Part shown: in pieces, positions 33,812 to 42,197 of the stretch
Layout of the letters: the number at the start of each line of letters is the position of its first letter
How positions within the stretch are numbered: position 1 is the stretch's first letter
DNA from: G016756615 sp050958605
GTDB lineage: Bacteria > Pseudomonadota > Alphaproteobacteria > Rhizobiales > Rhizobiaceae
DNA length: 64,000 nt
Assembly: GCF_050958605.1 (NCBI RefSeq)
Contig: NZ_JBJHDO010000002.1
Location: 806,001 to 870,000 of the forward strand
Direction of reading: 5' to 3'
Notes under the pieces: model-generated
The model's input: the letters and a program-made list of their open reading frames with translations, nothing else
The model's database searches: none
What the model was told of the DNA's origin: nothing
Translations under genes and position numbers: made by a program

Positions 33812-33842
33812 TTCAACCGCTTGAAGGACAAGGACTACAGGA

Positions 33843-35093
33843 ATGGCCGCCCCCGGCGAAAATCTGCGAATCAATTCAGACCGTTTGTGGGATTCGCTGA
33901 TGGAAATGGCGAAGATCGGCCCGGGCGTCGCGGGCGGCAATAACCGCCAGACGCTGACCGACGAGGACGGCGAGGGGCGGCGGCTTTTCAAGAAGTGGTG
34001 CGACGAGGCCGGCCTGGAGATGGCCGTCGACCAGATGGGCTCCATGTTCGCCCGCCGGGAGGGCACCGACCCCGAGGCCTTGCCCGTCTATGTCGGCAGC
34101 CATCTCGACACGCAGCCGACCGGCGGCAAGTTCGACGGCGTGCTCGGAGTGCTGGGCGGCCTGGAAGTCGTGCGCACGCTCAACGATCTCGGCATCAAGA
34201 CCAAGCACCCGATCGTTGTCACCAACTGGACCAACGAGGAGGGCACTCGTTTCGCCCCGCCCATGATCGCGTCCGGCGTCTTCGCCGGGGTTCACGAGCT
34301 CGAATGGGCCTATGACCGTAGGGATGCGAAGGGCAAGCGCTTCGGCGACGAGCTGGAGCGCATCGGCTGGAAGGGCGACGAGCCCGTGGGCTCGCGCAAG
34401 ATGAAGGCCTTCTTCGAGCTCCATATCGAGCAAGGGCCGATCCTCGAGGATGAAGGCATCGACATCGGCGTGGTCACCCATGGCCAAGGGCTGAAATGGC
34501 TGCAGGTCACGCTTATCGGCAAGGAGAGCCATACCGGTTCGACGCCGATGCCGAAGCGGCGGAATGCAGGCCTCGGCATGGCCCGCGTCACCGAACTCGT
34601 GCATGAGATCGCGATGGACTACCAGCCCGATGCCGTCGGCGCGGTCGGCCACGTGGAGGTCTATCCGAACTCGCGCAACATCATCGCGGGCAAGACCGTC
34701 TTCACCATCGACATCCGCTCCCCCGAGAAGGAAGTGCTCGATACCATGGATGCGCGCATCCGGGAGGGCATCCACACGATCTGCGAGGCGCTCGACATCG
34801 GCTACGAGATCGAGCAGGTCGGCCATTTCGATCCCGTTGCTTTCGACAAGAACTGCGTGAAGGCCGTTCGTGATGCGGCCGAGCGGCTCGGCTACACGCA
34901 TCGCAACATCATTGCCGGCGCCGGTCACGACGCCTGCTGGATCAACCGCGTCACGCCGACCGCCATGGTCTTCTGCCCATGCGTCGACGGCCTGTCGCAC
35001 AACGAGGCCGAGGACATCTCCAAGGAATGGGCGGCGGCGGGCGCCGACGTGCTGTTCCATGCCGTGGTCGAGACGGCGGAGATCGTCGAATGA
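33843..35093 (+). CDS. Zn-dependent N-carbamoyl-beta-alanine amidohydrolase (beta-ureidopropionase type)
   Basis: A 416-aa M20-family amidase of the HyuC/AllC/beta-ureidopropionase group. Metal ligands are visible in YVGSHLDTQPTGGKFDGV (His87, Asp98), TNWTNEEGTRF (Glu132/Glu133), ELHIEQGPILED, and GAGHDACWINRVTPTAM. It hydrolyses N-carbamoyl-beta-alanine (from dihydrouracil) to beta-alanine, CO2 and ammonia. Sequence alone would also allow N-carbamoyl-L-amino acid or allantoate hydrolysis, but placement between the beta-alanine aminotransferase and dihydropyrimidinase genes settles the likely substrate. The start ATG 33843 has only a weak, close AGGA. Confidence 0.88.
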   Translation: MAAPGENLRINSDRLWDSLMEMAKIGPGVAGGNNRQTLTDEDGEGRRLFKKWCDEAGLEMAVDQMGSMFARREGTDPEALPVYVGSHLDTQPTGGKFDGVLGVLGGLEVVRTLNDLGIKTKHPIVVTNWTNEEGTRFAPPMIASGVFAGVHELEWAYDRRDAKGKRFGDELERIGWKGDEPVGSRKMKAFFELHIEQGPILEDEGIDIGVVTHGQGLKWLQVTLIGKESHTGSTPMPKRRNAGLGMARVTELVHEIAMDYQPDAVGAVGHVEVYPNSRNIIAGKTVFTIDIRSPEKEVLDTMDARIREGIHTICEALDIGYEIEQVGHFDPVAFDKNCVKAVRDAAERLGYTHRNIIAGAGHDACWINRVTPTAMVFCPCVDGLSHNEAEDISKEWAAAGADVLFHAVVETAEIVE

Positions 35094-35156
35094 GGTAATA
35101 TCCGCTCACACTTTCAACGCGATGCAAAAAACGCGGGAAAACAAGGGGAACCAGAA

Positions 35157-36608
35157 ATGACGAGAGTTATCAGGAACGGCACGATCGTCACCGCCGACCG
35201 TACGTGGAAGGCCGACGTGCTGTTCAGCCATGGGAAGATCGTCGCCATCGGGCCGGGTCTTCATGGCGACCACGAGTTCGACGCCACCGGCTGCTACGTC
35301 ATGCCGGGCGGTATCGACCCGCACACACATCTCGAGATGCCCTTCATGGGCACCTACTCGGCCGACGATTTCGAGAGCGGCACGCGCGCCTCGCTGGCCG
35401 GCGGCACCACGACCGTCGTCGATTTCTGCCTTCCGTCGCCCGGCCAGTCGCTGCTCGAAGCGCTGCAGATGTGGGACAACAAGACATCGAAGGCGTCCTG
35501 CGACTACTCCTTCCACATGGCCATCACCTGGTGGAGCGAGCAGGTCTTCAACGAGATGGCCGAGGTCGTCGACAAGGGCATCACGTCCTTCAAGCATTTC
35601 ATGGCCTATAAGGGCGCGCTGATGGTCAATGACGACGAGATGTACTCGTCGTTCCAGCGCTGCGCGGCGCTGGGTGCGCTGCCGCTCGTCCATGCCGAGA
35701 ATGGCGACGTCGTCGCCCAGCTCCAGCAGAAGCTGCTGGCGGAGGGCAATGACGGGCCGGAGGCGCATGCCTATTCGCGGCCGCCCGAGGTCGAGGGCGA
35801 GGCGACGAACCGCGCGATCATGATCGCCGACATGGCGGGCACGCCGCTTTATGTCGTTCATGTCTCCTGCGAGCAGTCGCACGAGGCCATCCGCCGCGCC
35901 CGCCATAAGGGCATGCGGGTGTATGGCGAACCCCTCATACAGCACCTGACGCTCGACGAGACCGAATATTTCGACAAGGACTGGGATCATGCGGCGCGAC
36001 GCGTCATGAGCCCTCCGTTCCGCAACAAGCTGCATCAGGATTCTCTGTGGGCAGGCCTTCAGGCGGGTTCATTGCAGGTCGTGGCCACCGATCATTGCGC
36101 CTTCACGACCGAGCAGAAGCGCTTCGGGGTCGGCGACTTCACCAAGATCCCCAATGGCACGGGCGGCCTGGAAGACCGGCTGCCGGTGCTGTGGACCGCG
36201 GGCGTCAATACGGGCCGGCTGACGATGAACGAGTTCGTCGCGGTGACCTCGACCAACATCGCCAAGATCCTCAACATGTATCCGAGGAAGGGCGCGATCG
36301 TCGAAGGCGCCGATGCCGACATCATCGTCTGGGATCCCAAGCGCAAGAAGACGATCAGCGCCGCCAAGCAGCAGTCGGTCATCGACTACAACGTCTTCGA
36401 GGGCTTCGAGGTGACGGGCCTGCCGCGCTTCGTCTTCACACGCGGCGAGCTCGCGATCCAGGAAAGCGACGTCAAGACCAAGCCCGGCCATGGCGAGTTC
36501 GTCGCGCGCGAGCCACATGGCGCTGTGAACCGGGCGCTGTCGACCTGGAAGGAGGTCGTGGCGCCGCGCAAGGTGGAGCGCACCGGCATCCCTGCCAGCG
36601 GCGTCTGA
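35157..36608 (+). CDS. hydA: Dihydropyrimidinase
   Basis: A 483-aa amidohydrolase-superfamily enzyme opening 5,6-dihydrouracil or dihydrothymine to the N-carbamoyl-beta-amino acid. The binuclear Zn site is shown by GGIDPHTHLEMPFMGT (His56, His58), the carboxylated Lys152 in FMAYKGALM, VHAENGD, and VVHVSCEQS, with the Asp near TDHCAFTTEQK. AAGGGG lies ~10 nt before ATG 35157. It acts between PreT-PreA (at 3.4 kb) and the hydrolase encoded just upstream. The ABC importer genes follow after 172 nt. Confidence 0.93.
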   Translation: MTRVIRNGTIVTADRTWKADVLFSHGKIVAIGPGLHGDHEFDATGCYVMPGGIDPHTHLEMPFMGTYSADDFESGTRASLAGGTTTVVDFCLPSPGQSLLEALQMWDNKTSKASCDYSFHMAITWWSEQVFNEMAEVVDKGITSFKHFMAYKGALMVNDDEMYSSFQRCAALGALPLVHAENGDVVAQLQQKLLAEGNDGPEAHAYSRPPEVEGEATNRAIMIADMAGTPLYVVHVSCEQSHEAIRRARHKGMRVYGEPLIQHLTLDETEYFDKDWDHAARRVMSPPFRNKLHQDSLWAGLQAGSLQVVATDHCAFTTEQKRFGVGDFTKIPNGTGGLEDRLPVLWTAGVNTGRLTMNEFVAVTSTNIAKILNMYPRKGAIVEGADADIIVWDPKRKKTISAAKQQSVIDYNVFEGFEVTGLPRFVFTRGELAIQESDVKTKPGHGEFVAREPHGAVNRALSTWKEVVAPRKVERTGIPASGV

Positions 36609-36619
36609 CGCGGGCGGTC

Positions 36620-36640
36620 GCCGCGCCTCGGCGGCGCGGC
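36620..36640 (+). terminator. GC-rich hairpin after dihydropyrimidinase
   Basis: 8-bp stem GCCGCGCC / GGCGCGGC with a 5-nt loop, 12 nt after the hydA stop, followed by TTAT only. It could be a partial terminator between hydA and the transporter genes. Confidence 0.35.
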
Positions 36641-36780
36641 TTATGGATGTTCCCAGCGTAACACGAGGGCGGGATGATAAGTGTGAAGTCGTATGTCGCG
36701 GCCGGGCATTGCGCCGAGCTGTCGGTGTTTGCCATATTCGACGGCGAGGGGACGCCGGGAAAAGAGGTCGAGCCTTGCTC

Positions 36781-37590
36781 ATGACCGTCAATCAAGCCAC
36801 GACCGGCGCCAAGGCCACCGTCGTCGAAGCCAGAAAGCTCGGTCTCGCCTTCCAGACCAATGACGGTCCGGTCCAGGCTCTATCGGATGTCGACCTGGCA
36901 ATAGGCAAGGGCGAGTTCGTGTCCTTTATCGGTCCTTCGGGATGCGGCAAGACGACGTTCCTGCGGGTGATCGCGGATCTGGAGAAGCCGACCGCCGGCA
37001 CCATCTCGGTCAACGGCCAAACGCCGGAACAGGCGCGCAAGGCGCGTGCCTACGGTTACGTGTTCCAAGCCCCGGCCCTCTATCCCTGGCGAACGATCGA
37101 ACGCAACGTCGCGCTGCCGCTCGAGATCATGGGGGTCGCGCCGGACGAGCGGAAGGAGCGCATCAGGAGAACACTGGAACTCGTCAATCTCGGCGGTTTC
37201 GAGAAGAAATATCCCTGGCAATTGTCCGGCGGGATGCAACAGCGCGCCTCGATCGCCCGGGCGCTGGCCTTCGACGCCGATCTTCTGCTCATGGACGAGC
37301 CGTTCGGGGCGCTCGACGAGATCGTGCGCGATCACCTGAACGAGCAACTCCTGCAATTGTGGGCGAGAACCAACAAAACCATCTGTTTCGTCACCCACTC
37401 GATCCCCGAGGCCGTCTACCTGTCGACGCGCATCGTGGTGATGTCGCCGCGGCCGGGGCGGGTGACCGGCGTGATCGAGTCGACCTTGCCTCAGGAACGG
37501 CCGCTCGACATCCGGGAGTCGCCGGAATTCCTGGCCATCGCCGCACGGGTCCGCGACGGGCTGAGGGCAGGGCATAGTTATGAGGTGTAG
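36781..37590 (+). CDS. ABC transporter ATPase (SsuB/TauB type), probable pyrimidine import
   Basis: A 269-aa nucleotide-binding subunit: Walker A GPSGCGKTT, Q-loop FQAPALYPW, signature LSGGMQQR, Walker B LLLMDEPFGALDE, and H-loop FVTHS. It belongs to the nitrate/sulfonate/thiamine-precursor importer class. Its partners are two permeases at 37789 and 38712 and a binding protein at 39600. Location in the pyrimidine operon suggests import of uracil, thymine or a related base or hydantoin; that is context only. ATG 36781 begins the conserved part; longer in-frame starts upstream have no matching sequence. A palindromic repeat separates this gene from the permease genes. Confidence 0.88.
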   Translation: MTVNQATTGAKATVVEARKLGLAFQTNDGPVQALSDVDLAIGKGEFVSFIGPSGCGKTTFLRVIADLEKPTAGTISVNGQTPEQARKARAYGYVFQAPALYPWRTIERNVALPLEIMGVAPDERKERIRRTLELVNLGGFEKKYPWQLSGGMQQRASIARALAFDADLLLMDEPFGALDEIVRDHLNEQLLQLWARTNKTICFVTHSIPEAVYLSTRIVVMSPRPGRVTGVIESTLPQERPLDIRESPEFLAIAARVRDGLRAGHSYEV

Positions 37591-37623
37591 GGCATTGGAG
37601 CCGTGGGGACGCTCTACGGGAGG

Positions 37624-37781
37624 CACCCCCCTCTGGCCTGCCGGCCATCTCCCCCTCAAGGGGGGAGATTGGCTGTCACGACCGCTTTCGCCAACCACCG
37701 ATGTTGTAGGAAAATCGCTCACGGCTAAGCTGCCAATCTCCCCCCTTGAGGGGGAGATGGCCGGCAGGCCAGAGGGGGGTG
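37624..37781. repeat. 158-bp palindromic repeat, copy E, inside an operon
   Basis: Arms as in the other copies (CACCCCCCTCTGGCCTGCC at the left and its complement at the right, with the CTCAAGGGGGGAG inner hairpin); GGCC replaces the usual TCCTGCCGGA pairing on both arms, a compensated change. The centre is diverged. It lies between the ABC ATPase stop and permease start and ends 7 nt before the permease ATG, so it may supply that gene's ribosome site (AGAGGGGGG). Confidence 0.88.
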
Positions 37782-37788
37782 TTTTCGG

Positions 37789-38715
37789 ATGACAGCCCTC
37801 TCCATGGAAGCGCTTGCAGTCCGCCAGCTAGGCGTCTTTTCACGCCTCATGGCCGGCAATGCCATTCCTGTCCTGATCGTGGTCGCGGCCATTGTGGCGG
37901 TCTGGTATGGTTTCGCGATCTACCTCAACACGCCCTGGCAGCTCGACGTTTATCAGAAGGCAGGCGCGGCCTGGACCTATGGCGACCTCGTGCGCGATAC
38001 GCTGCACCAGGAGCGGCCGGTGCTGCCGTCGCCGCTACAAGTCGTCGAGGAACTGTGGAAGACGACGGTGCAGGTTGCGCCGACGTCCAAGCGCAGCCTT
38101 GTCTTCCATGGCTGGGTGACGCTGTCGTCGACGCTGCTCGGCTTCGCCATGGGGACGCTGCTCGGCATCCTGCTCGCCGTGTTCATCGTCCACAACCGCG
38201 CCATGGACCGCTCGGTCATGCCGTGGATCGTGGCGAGCCAGACCATCCCGATCCTGGCGATTGCGCCGATGATCATCGTCGTGCTCAACGCGGTCGGACT
38301 TTCCGGCCTCGTCCCGAAGGCGCTGATCTCGACTTACCTGTCCTTCTTCCCGATCGTGGTCGGCATGGTGACAGGGTTGCGGAGCCCCGAGCCGATCCAA
38401 CTCGACCTCATGCACACTTATAATGCGAGCCGTAGCCAGATCTTTTGGAAGCTGCGCTGGCCAAGCTCCATGCCCTATCTGTTCACGTCGATGAAGGTGG
38501 CGGTTGCGATCAGCCTCGTCGGCGCGATCGTCGGCGAACTGCCGACGGGCGCCGTGGCCGGGCTCGGCGCAAGGCTGCTCGCTGGGTCCTATTATGGCCA
38601 GACCGTGCAGATCTGGGCGGCGCTTTTCGCTGCCGCGGCGATTGCCGCGGTGCTCGTCATGATCGTCGGCATCTTCCACCGCCTGGTGCTGAAGCGCATG
38701 GGGGCGAAGCCATGA
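37789..38715 (+). CDS. ABC transporter permease (first)
   Basis: A 308-aa inner-membrane permease of the BPD_transp_1 fold with about six hydrophobic spans (for example VLIVVAAIVAVWYGFAIYL, LGFAMGTLLGILLAVFIV, VAVAISLVGAIVGEL). The ATPase-contact loop is the EAA-like segment after YNASRSQIFWKLRWPSS. A longer periplasmic stretch between the first and second spans holds WTYGDLVRDTLHQERPVLPSP, as in SsuC/ThiX-type permeases. It overlaps the second permease by ATGA, so they likely form a heterodimer. The only plausible ribosome site is the G-run at the end of the palindromic repeat immediately upstream. Confidence 0.87.
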   Translation: MTALSMEALAVRQLGVFSRLMAGNAIPVLIVVAAIVAVWYGFAIYLNTPWQLDVYQKAGAAWTYGDLVRDTLHQERPVLPSPLQVVEELWKTTVQVAPTSKRSLVFHGWVTLSSTLLGFAMGTLLGILLAVFIVHNRAMDRSVMPWIVASQTIPILAIAPMIIVVLNAVGLSGLVPKALISTYLSFFPIVVGMVTGLRSPEPIQLDLMHTYNASRSQIFWKLRWPSSMPYLFTSMKVAVAISLVGAIVGELPTGAVAGLGARLLAGSYYGQTVQIWAALFAAAAIAAVLVMIVGIFHRLVLKRMGAKP

Positions 38716-39581
38716 ATGCGGGCATCCTGATCGGCGCGCTGGCGTTCTGGATCGTTGCCTGGGCGGCCAATGAATGGCTCGTGCGCCAGAAGCCCGCAGG
38801 CTGGCTGGCGGCGAGACTTGTCGGTCTCATGGTGCCGGCGCTGTTCGGCGTCACCATACTGGTGCTCTGGGAAGGCATCGTGCGAGGTTTCAACATACCC
38901 AGCGTGCTGCTGCCGCCACCGTCGCTGATCTGGTTCCGGATCGTCACCTCCGTGCCGACCCTGGTTGCAGACTTCAAGCAGACCTTCTTGAAGGCGGTGC
39001 TGATCGGCTACGCGATCGGCTGCGGCGCCGGTTTCGGCGTTGCGATCCTCATCGACCGCTCGCCTTTCCTCCAGCGCGGTCTGCTGCCGCTCGGCAACTT
39101 CATCTCGGCCCTGCCGGTGATCGGCATCGCCCCCATCCTCGTGATGTGGTTCGGCTTCGACTGGCCGTCCAAGGCAGCGGTGGTCGTGGTGATGACCTTT
39201 TTCCCGATGCTGGTGAACACGGTACAGGGGCTCGCCTCGGCGAGCGCCATGGAGCGCGACCTGATGCACACCTATGCCGCCGGCTATTGGCAGACGCTGT
39301 TCAAGCTCAGGCTGCCGGCAGCGGCGCCCTTCATCTTCAATGCGCTGAAGATCAACTCGACGCTGGCCCTCATCGGCGCCATCGTGGCGGAGTTCTTCGG
39401 CACTCCTATTGTCGGCATGGGCTTCCGGATCTCGACGGAGGTGGGCCGGATGAATGTCGACATGGTCTGGGCGGAAATCGCGGTGGCGGCACTTGCGGGT
39501 TCCGTCTTCTACGGCGTCGTCGCGCTTGTCGAAAGAGCGGCCACGTTCTGGCACCCGTCTGTCCGTGGAGGGACAGGCTAA
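38712..39581 (+). CDS. ABC transporter permease (second)
   Basis: A 289-aa BPD_transp_1 permease with N-terminal spans (ILIGALAFWIVAWAAN and LVPALFGVTILVLWE-like) and the EAA-like cytoplasmic loop YAAGYWQTLFKLRLPAAAPFIF. It is a paralogue of the first permease and starts at ATG 38712 inside its stop codon. With the ATPase at 36781 and the binding protein at 39600 it makes a complete importer. Two different permeases in one importer of this family are found in pyrimidine and hydroxymethylpyrimidine-type systems, which agrees with the operon context. Confidence 0.87.
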   Translation: MNAGILIGALAFWIVAWAANEWLVRQKPAGWLAARLVGLMVPALFGVTILVLWEGIVRGFNIPSVLLPPPSLIWFRIVTSVPTLVADFKQTFLKAVLIGYAIGCGAGFGVAILIDRSPFLQRGLLPLGNFISALPVIGIAPILVMWFGFDWPSKAAVVVVMTFFPMLVNTVQGLASASAMERDLMHTYAAGYWQTLFKLRLPAAAPFIFNALKINSTLALIGAIVAEFFGTPIVGMGFRISTEVGRMNVDMVWAEIAVAALAGSVFYGVVALVERAATFWHPSVRGGTG

Positions 39582-39599
39582 CTTCAGAGGGAAACAAAA

Positions 39600-40589
39600 A
39601 TGAAGGCATTGATGGTTTCACTGCTGGCCGGCGCGATGTCGCTGGCGGCTTTCCAGGCGATGGCCGCCGACAAGGTCACGCTGCAGCTCAAATGGGTTAC
39701 CCAGGCCCAATTCGGGGGCTACTACGTGGCCAAGGACAAGGGGTTTTACGAGGAGGAGAACCTCGACGTCGAAATCAAGCCGGGCGGCCCCGATATTGCC
39801 CCGGCGCAGGTGCTGGCCGGCGGCGGCGCCGACGTGATCATCGACTGGATGCCGTCGGCCCTGGCGACGCGCGAGAAGGGCGTGCCGCTCGTCAACATCG
39901 CCCAGCCGTTCAAATCATCCGGAATGATGCTGACCTGCCGCAAGGATACCGGCATCACGAAGCCCGACGACTTCAAGGGCAGAACCCTCGGCGTCTGGTT
40001 CTTCGGCAACGAATATCCGTTCCTGTCCTGGATGAGCACGCTCGGCATCAAGACCGAAGGCGGTCCTGATGGTGTTACAGTGCTGAAGCAGGGCTTCAAT
40101 GTCGATCCGCTCCTGCAGAAGCAGGCCGACTGCATCTCGACGATGACCTACAACGAGTATTGGCAGGTGATCGACGCTGGCATCAAGCCGGAGGAACTCA
40201 TCAACTTCAAATATGAAGACCAGGGCGTCGCAACGCTGGAAGACGGCATCTATGTGCTCGAGGACAAGCTCAAGGACCCCGCATTCGCGGACAAGATGGT
40301 GCGCTTCGTGCGTGCGTCCATGAAGGGTTGGAAATACGCCGAGGAGAACAGCGACGAGGCCGCGATGATCGTGCTCGACAATGACGCCACCGGCGCCCAG
40401 ACCGAAAAGCACCAGAAGCGCATGATGTCGGAAATCGCCAAGCTCACGGCCGGCTCGAACGGAAAGCTCGACGAGGCGGACTACAAGCGCACCGTCGCCA
40501 CGCTCCTCAAGGGCGGTTCTGACCCGGTCATCAGCAAGGAGCCGGAGGGCGCCTTCACGCATGAGATCACGGACAAGGCGCTGAAGTAG
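39600..40589 (+). CDS. ABC transporter substrate-binding protein (NMT1/ThiY-like)
   Basis: A 329-aa periplasmic protein with a signal peptide (LMVSLLAGAMSLAAFQAMA) and the NMT1/ThiY-like fold: VTLQLKWVTQAQFGGYYVAKDKGFYEEENLDVEI near the N-terminus, then DVIIDWMPSALATREKG and TLGVWFFGNEYPFLSWM. Relatives bind pyrimidine moieties (N-formyl-4-amino-5-aminomethyl-2-methylpyrimidine, riboflavin or simple pyrimidines), in line with a pyrimidine importer here. AGAGGG lies ~10 nt before ATG 39600. It is the last gene of the operon, closed by a strong terminator at 40615. Confidence 0.87.
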   Translation: MKALMVSLLAGAMSLAAFQAMAADKVTLQLKWVTQAQFGGYYVAKDKGFYEEENLDVEIKPGGPDIAPAQVLAGGGADVIIDWMPSALATREKGVPLVNIAQPFKSSGMMLTCRKDTGITKPDDFKGRTLGVWFFGNEYPFLSWMSTLGIKTEGGPDGVTVLKQGFNVDPLLQKQADCISTMTYNEYWQVIDAGIKPEELINFKYEDQGVATLEDGIYVLEDKLKDPAFADKMVRFVRASMKGWKYAEENSDEAAMIVLDNDATGAQTEKHQKRMMSEIAKLTAGSNGKLDEADYKRTVATLLKGGSDPVISKEPEGAFTHEITDKALK

Positions 40590-40614
40590 AAGCGCGACGA
40601 GCGGAACTTGAGAG

Positions 40615-40639
40615 AAGGGGCGAGCGATCGCCCCTTTTT
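40615..40639 (+). terminator. Intrinsic terminator of the pyrimidine/ABC operon
   Basis: Perfect 9-bp stem AAGGGGCGA / TCGCCCCTT with a GCGA tetraloop, followed by three further T (five in a row counting the stem), 25 nt after the binding-protein stop. Confidence 0.85.
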
Positions 40640-40759
40640 CAGGCCATGGCATAAGGCGCGGGAAACATTTCGGGTGCGGCATCGTTGACGATGTCGGGTT
40701 CCGGTCGCGGCCGGGCTACGCCGGAGGCGGGTCTCCGGCGGCAACTTGGAGGTTATCTC

Positions 40760-41203
40760 ATGCACTCCTTCACACGTATACCGGCGTTGGTCGGCTTCGC
40801 GGCAGCGGCGGCACTGGCCTTTACGTCGCCGCTCCTCGCCGAAACGGTGAAACTTGCAGCCACGCTCGACGGCGCACAGCAATCGCCGCCCGTCGAAACC
40901 GACGGCAAGGGTACGGCTCAGCTCACCTTCGACACCGAGAGCAGGGAACTCGACTGGACGGTGGAGTATTCCGGGCTGAGCGGACCGGCGGTTGCGGGGC
41001 ATTTCCACGGCCCGGCCGAAAAGGGCAAAAGTGCTGGGGTGGCGGTTCCATTCGAGGGCGAACTTGCAAGCCCGATCAAGGGATCGGCGACCTTGACGGA
41101 GGCGCAGGCAGCGGACCTCCTCGGCGGCAGGTATTACATCAACCTGCATACTGCCGCACATAAGGACGGCGAGATCCGAGGTCAGGTCGAAAAGGCCATG
41201 TGA
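40760..41203 (+). CDS. Secreted CHRD domain protein
   Basis: A 147-aa protein with a signal peptide (LVGFAAAAALAFTSPLLA) and one CHRD domain: KLAATLDGAQQSPPVETDGKGTAQLTFD, SGLSGPAVAGHFHGPA, and GGRYYINLHTAAHKDGEIRGQV. CHRD domains are periplasmic or extracellular beta-sandwiches with conserved His residues and no firmly established activity. GGAGG 6-7 nt before ATG 40760 fixes the start. It stands alone between two operons; its 3' end overlaps the 3' end of the minus-strand AraC gene by 22 nt. Confidence 0.85.
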   Translation: MHSFTRIPALVGFAAAAALAFTSPLLAETVKLAATLDGAQQSPPVETDGKGTAQLTFDTESRELDWTVEYSGLSGPAVAGHFHGPAEKGKSAGVAVPFEGELASPIKGSATLTEAQAADLLGGRYYINLHTAAHKDGEIRGQVEKAM

Positions 41204-42075
41204 TCTCGTTGCGACGCCCGGAACATTCCGGGCGTCTTGCCTGTCTGTTTGCGGAAGAAGCGGTTGAAATAGGCAGGATCGGAAAAGCCGAGCGCATACG
41301 CGATCGCCTGCACCGAAGACGGCGTGAAGATCAGATCCCGCGTGGCCGCCTCGACGAGACGGGCATTGAGCAATGCCTGCACGCTTCGCCCGGTGCCGGC
41401 ACGGCACACGCGGTTGAGATGGGCTTCCGATAGGCCGAGCATCTCGGCGTAGAAAGTTACGGGCCGATGTTCGCGGAAATGCGCGCCGATCAGGTCGAAC
41501 AGCATGGCGATGCGTTGCGCGTCGCGGCCCGTCGCTTGCTCGCGCCCGCCGGCCAGCTCGCCGGCGCGGGCGAGATGAACGATCATCGTGGCAACCAGTG
41601 CCTCGAGCAGCACCATGCGGCCCGCTTCGTGCCCGGAAAGCTCGGCGTGGATGCTATTCATCGTCTGGGTCAACTCCCGGGCGGGCCCCGCCTGAGGCGA
41701 CAGATTCACCAGGCGTGAACTGCCCGCGAAGAAGGCGATTGCCGCATTGGAGCGTGCTGGCGCCGTCAGCCGGTCGGCCAGGGCGGTGAGCACCAAACCC
41801 TCCACGTCCCTGGAAAAACGGAAGCCGTGCGCCTCTTGCGGTGCAACGAAGATCGCCGTGGGGCCATCGAAGGGCTGATAGCGGCCGTCTATCAGGGCCT
41901 CGCCGGAGCCGTTCGAAATGTGCAAAACCTGGAAGAAACTCTCATGGCGGTGCGGTCCGATCTCCCAGTCGTGGACACGGCTGCGTTCGGGAATTGTCTC
42001 GCAATGAAGCCAGAAACCCGTAGGATCGTCGCGTTTTTCGCCATAGAGACGAAAAGTCGGGATCTGTATGCTCAT
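41182..42075 (-). CDS. pobR: AraC-family activator of 4-hydroxybenzoate hydroxylase, PobR type
   Basis: A 297-aa protein with an N-terminal cupin effector domain (PHRHESFFQVLHISNGSGEALIDG, then FVAPQEAHGFRFS) and a C-terminal AraC double HTH (TFYAEMLGLSEAHLNRVCRAGTGRSVQAL, then AYALGFSDPAYFNRFFRKQTGKTPGMFR). It is divergent from pobA with a 122-bp gap, the standard layout for AraC-type PobR in Rhizobiales and Pseudomonas relatives, where 4-hydroxybenzoate is the inducer. The function is inferred from this pairing. Its stop lies inside the 3' end of the convergent CHRD gene. Confidence 0.85.
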   Translation of the reverse strand: MSIQIPTFRLYGEKRDDPTGFWLHCETIPERSRVHDWEIGPHRHESFFQVLHISNGSGEALIDGRYQPFDGPTAIFVAPQEAHGFRFSRDVEGLVLTALADRLTAPARSNAAIAFFAGSSRLVNLSPQAGPARELTQTMNSIHAELSGHEAGRMVLLEALVATMIVHLARAGELAGGREQATGRDAQRIAMLFDLIGAHFREHRPVTFYAEMLGLSEAHLNRVCRAGTGRSVQALLNARLVEAATRDLIFTPSSVQAIAYALGFSDPAYFNRFFRKQTGKTPGMFRASQRDHMAFST

Positions 42076-42197
42076 TGCTCTCTTCCGCTGCGGTGATCGA
42101 TTTGTGCAAGAATGTGCCGGGAATGTCTATTGCTGGCCTTATCCTGCGCGGCCATGTTCGGGCCAATGTTGCGCGGTTCGAGGCGCAGGAGGAAGGC

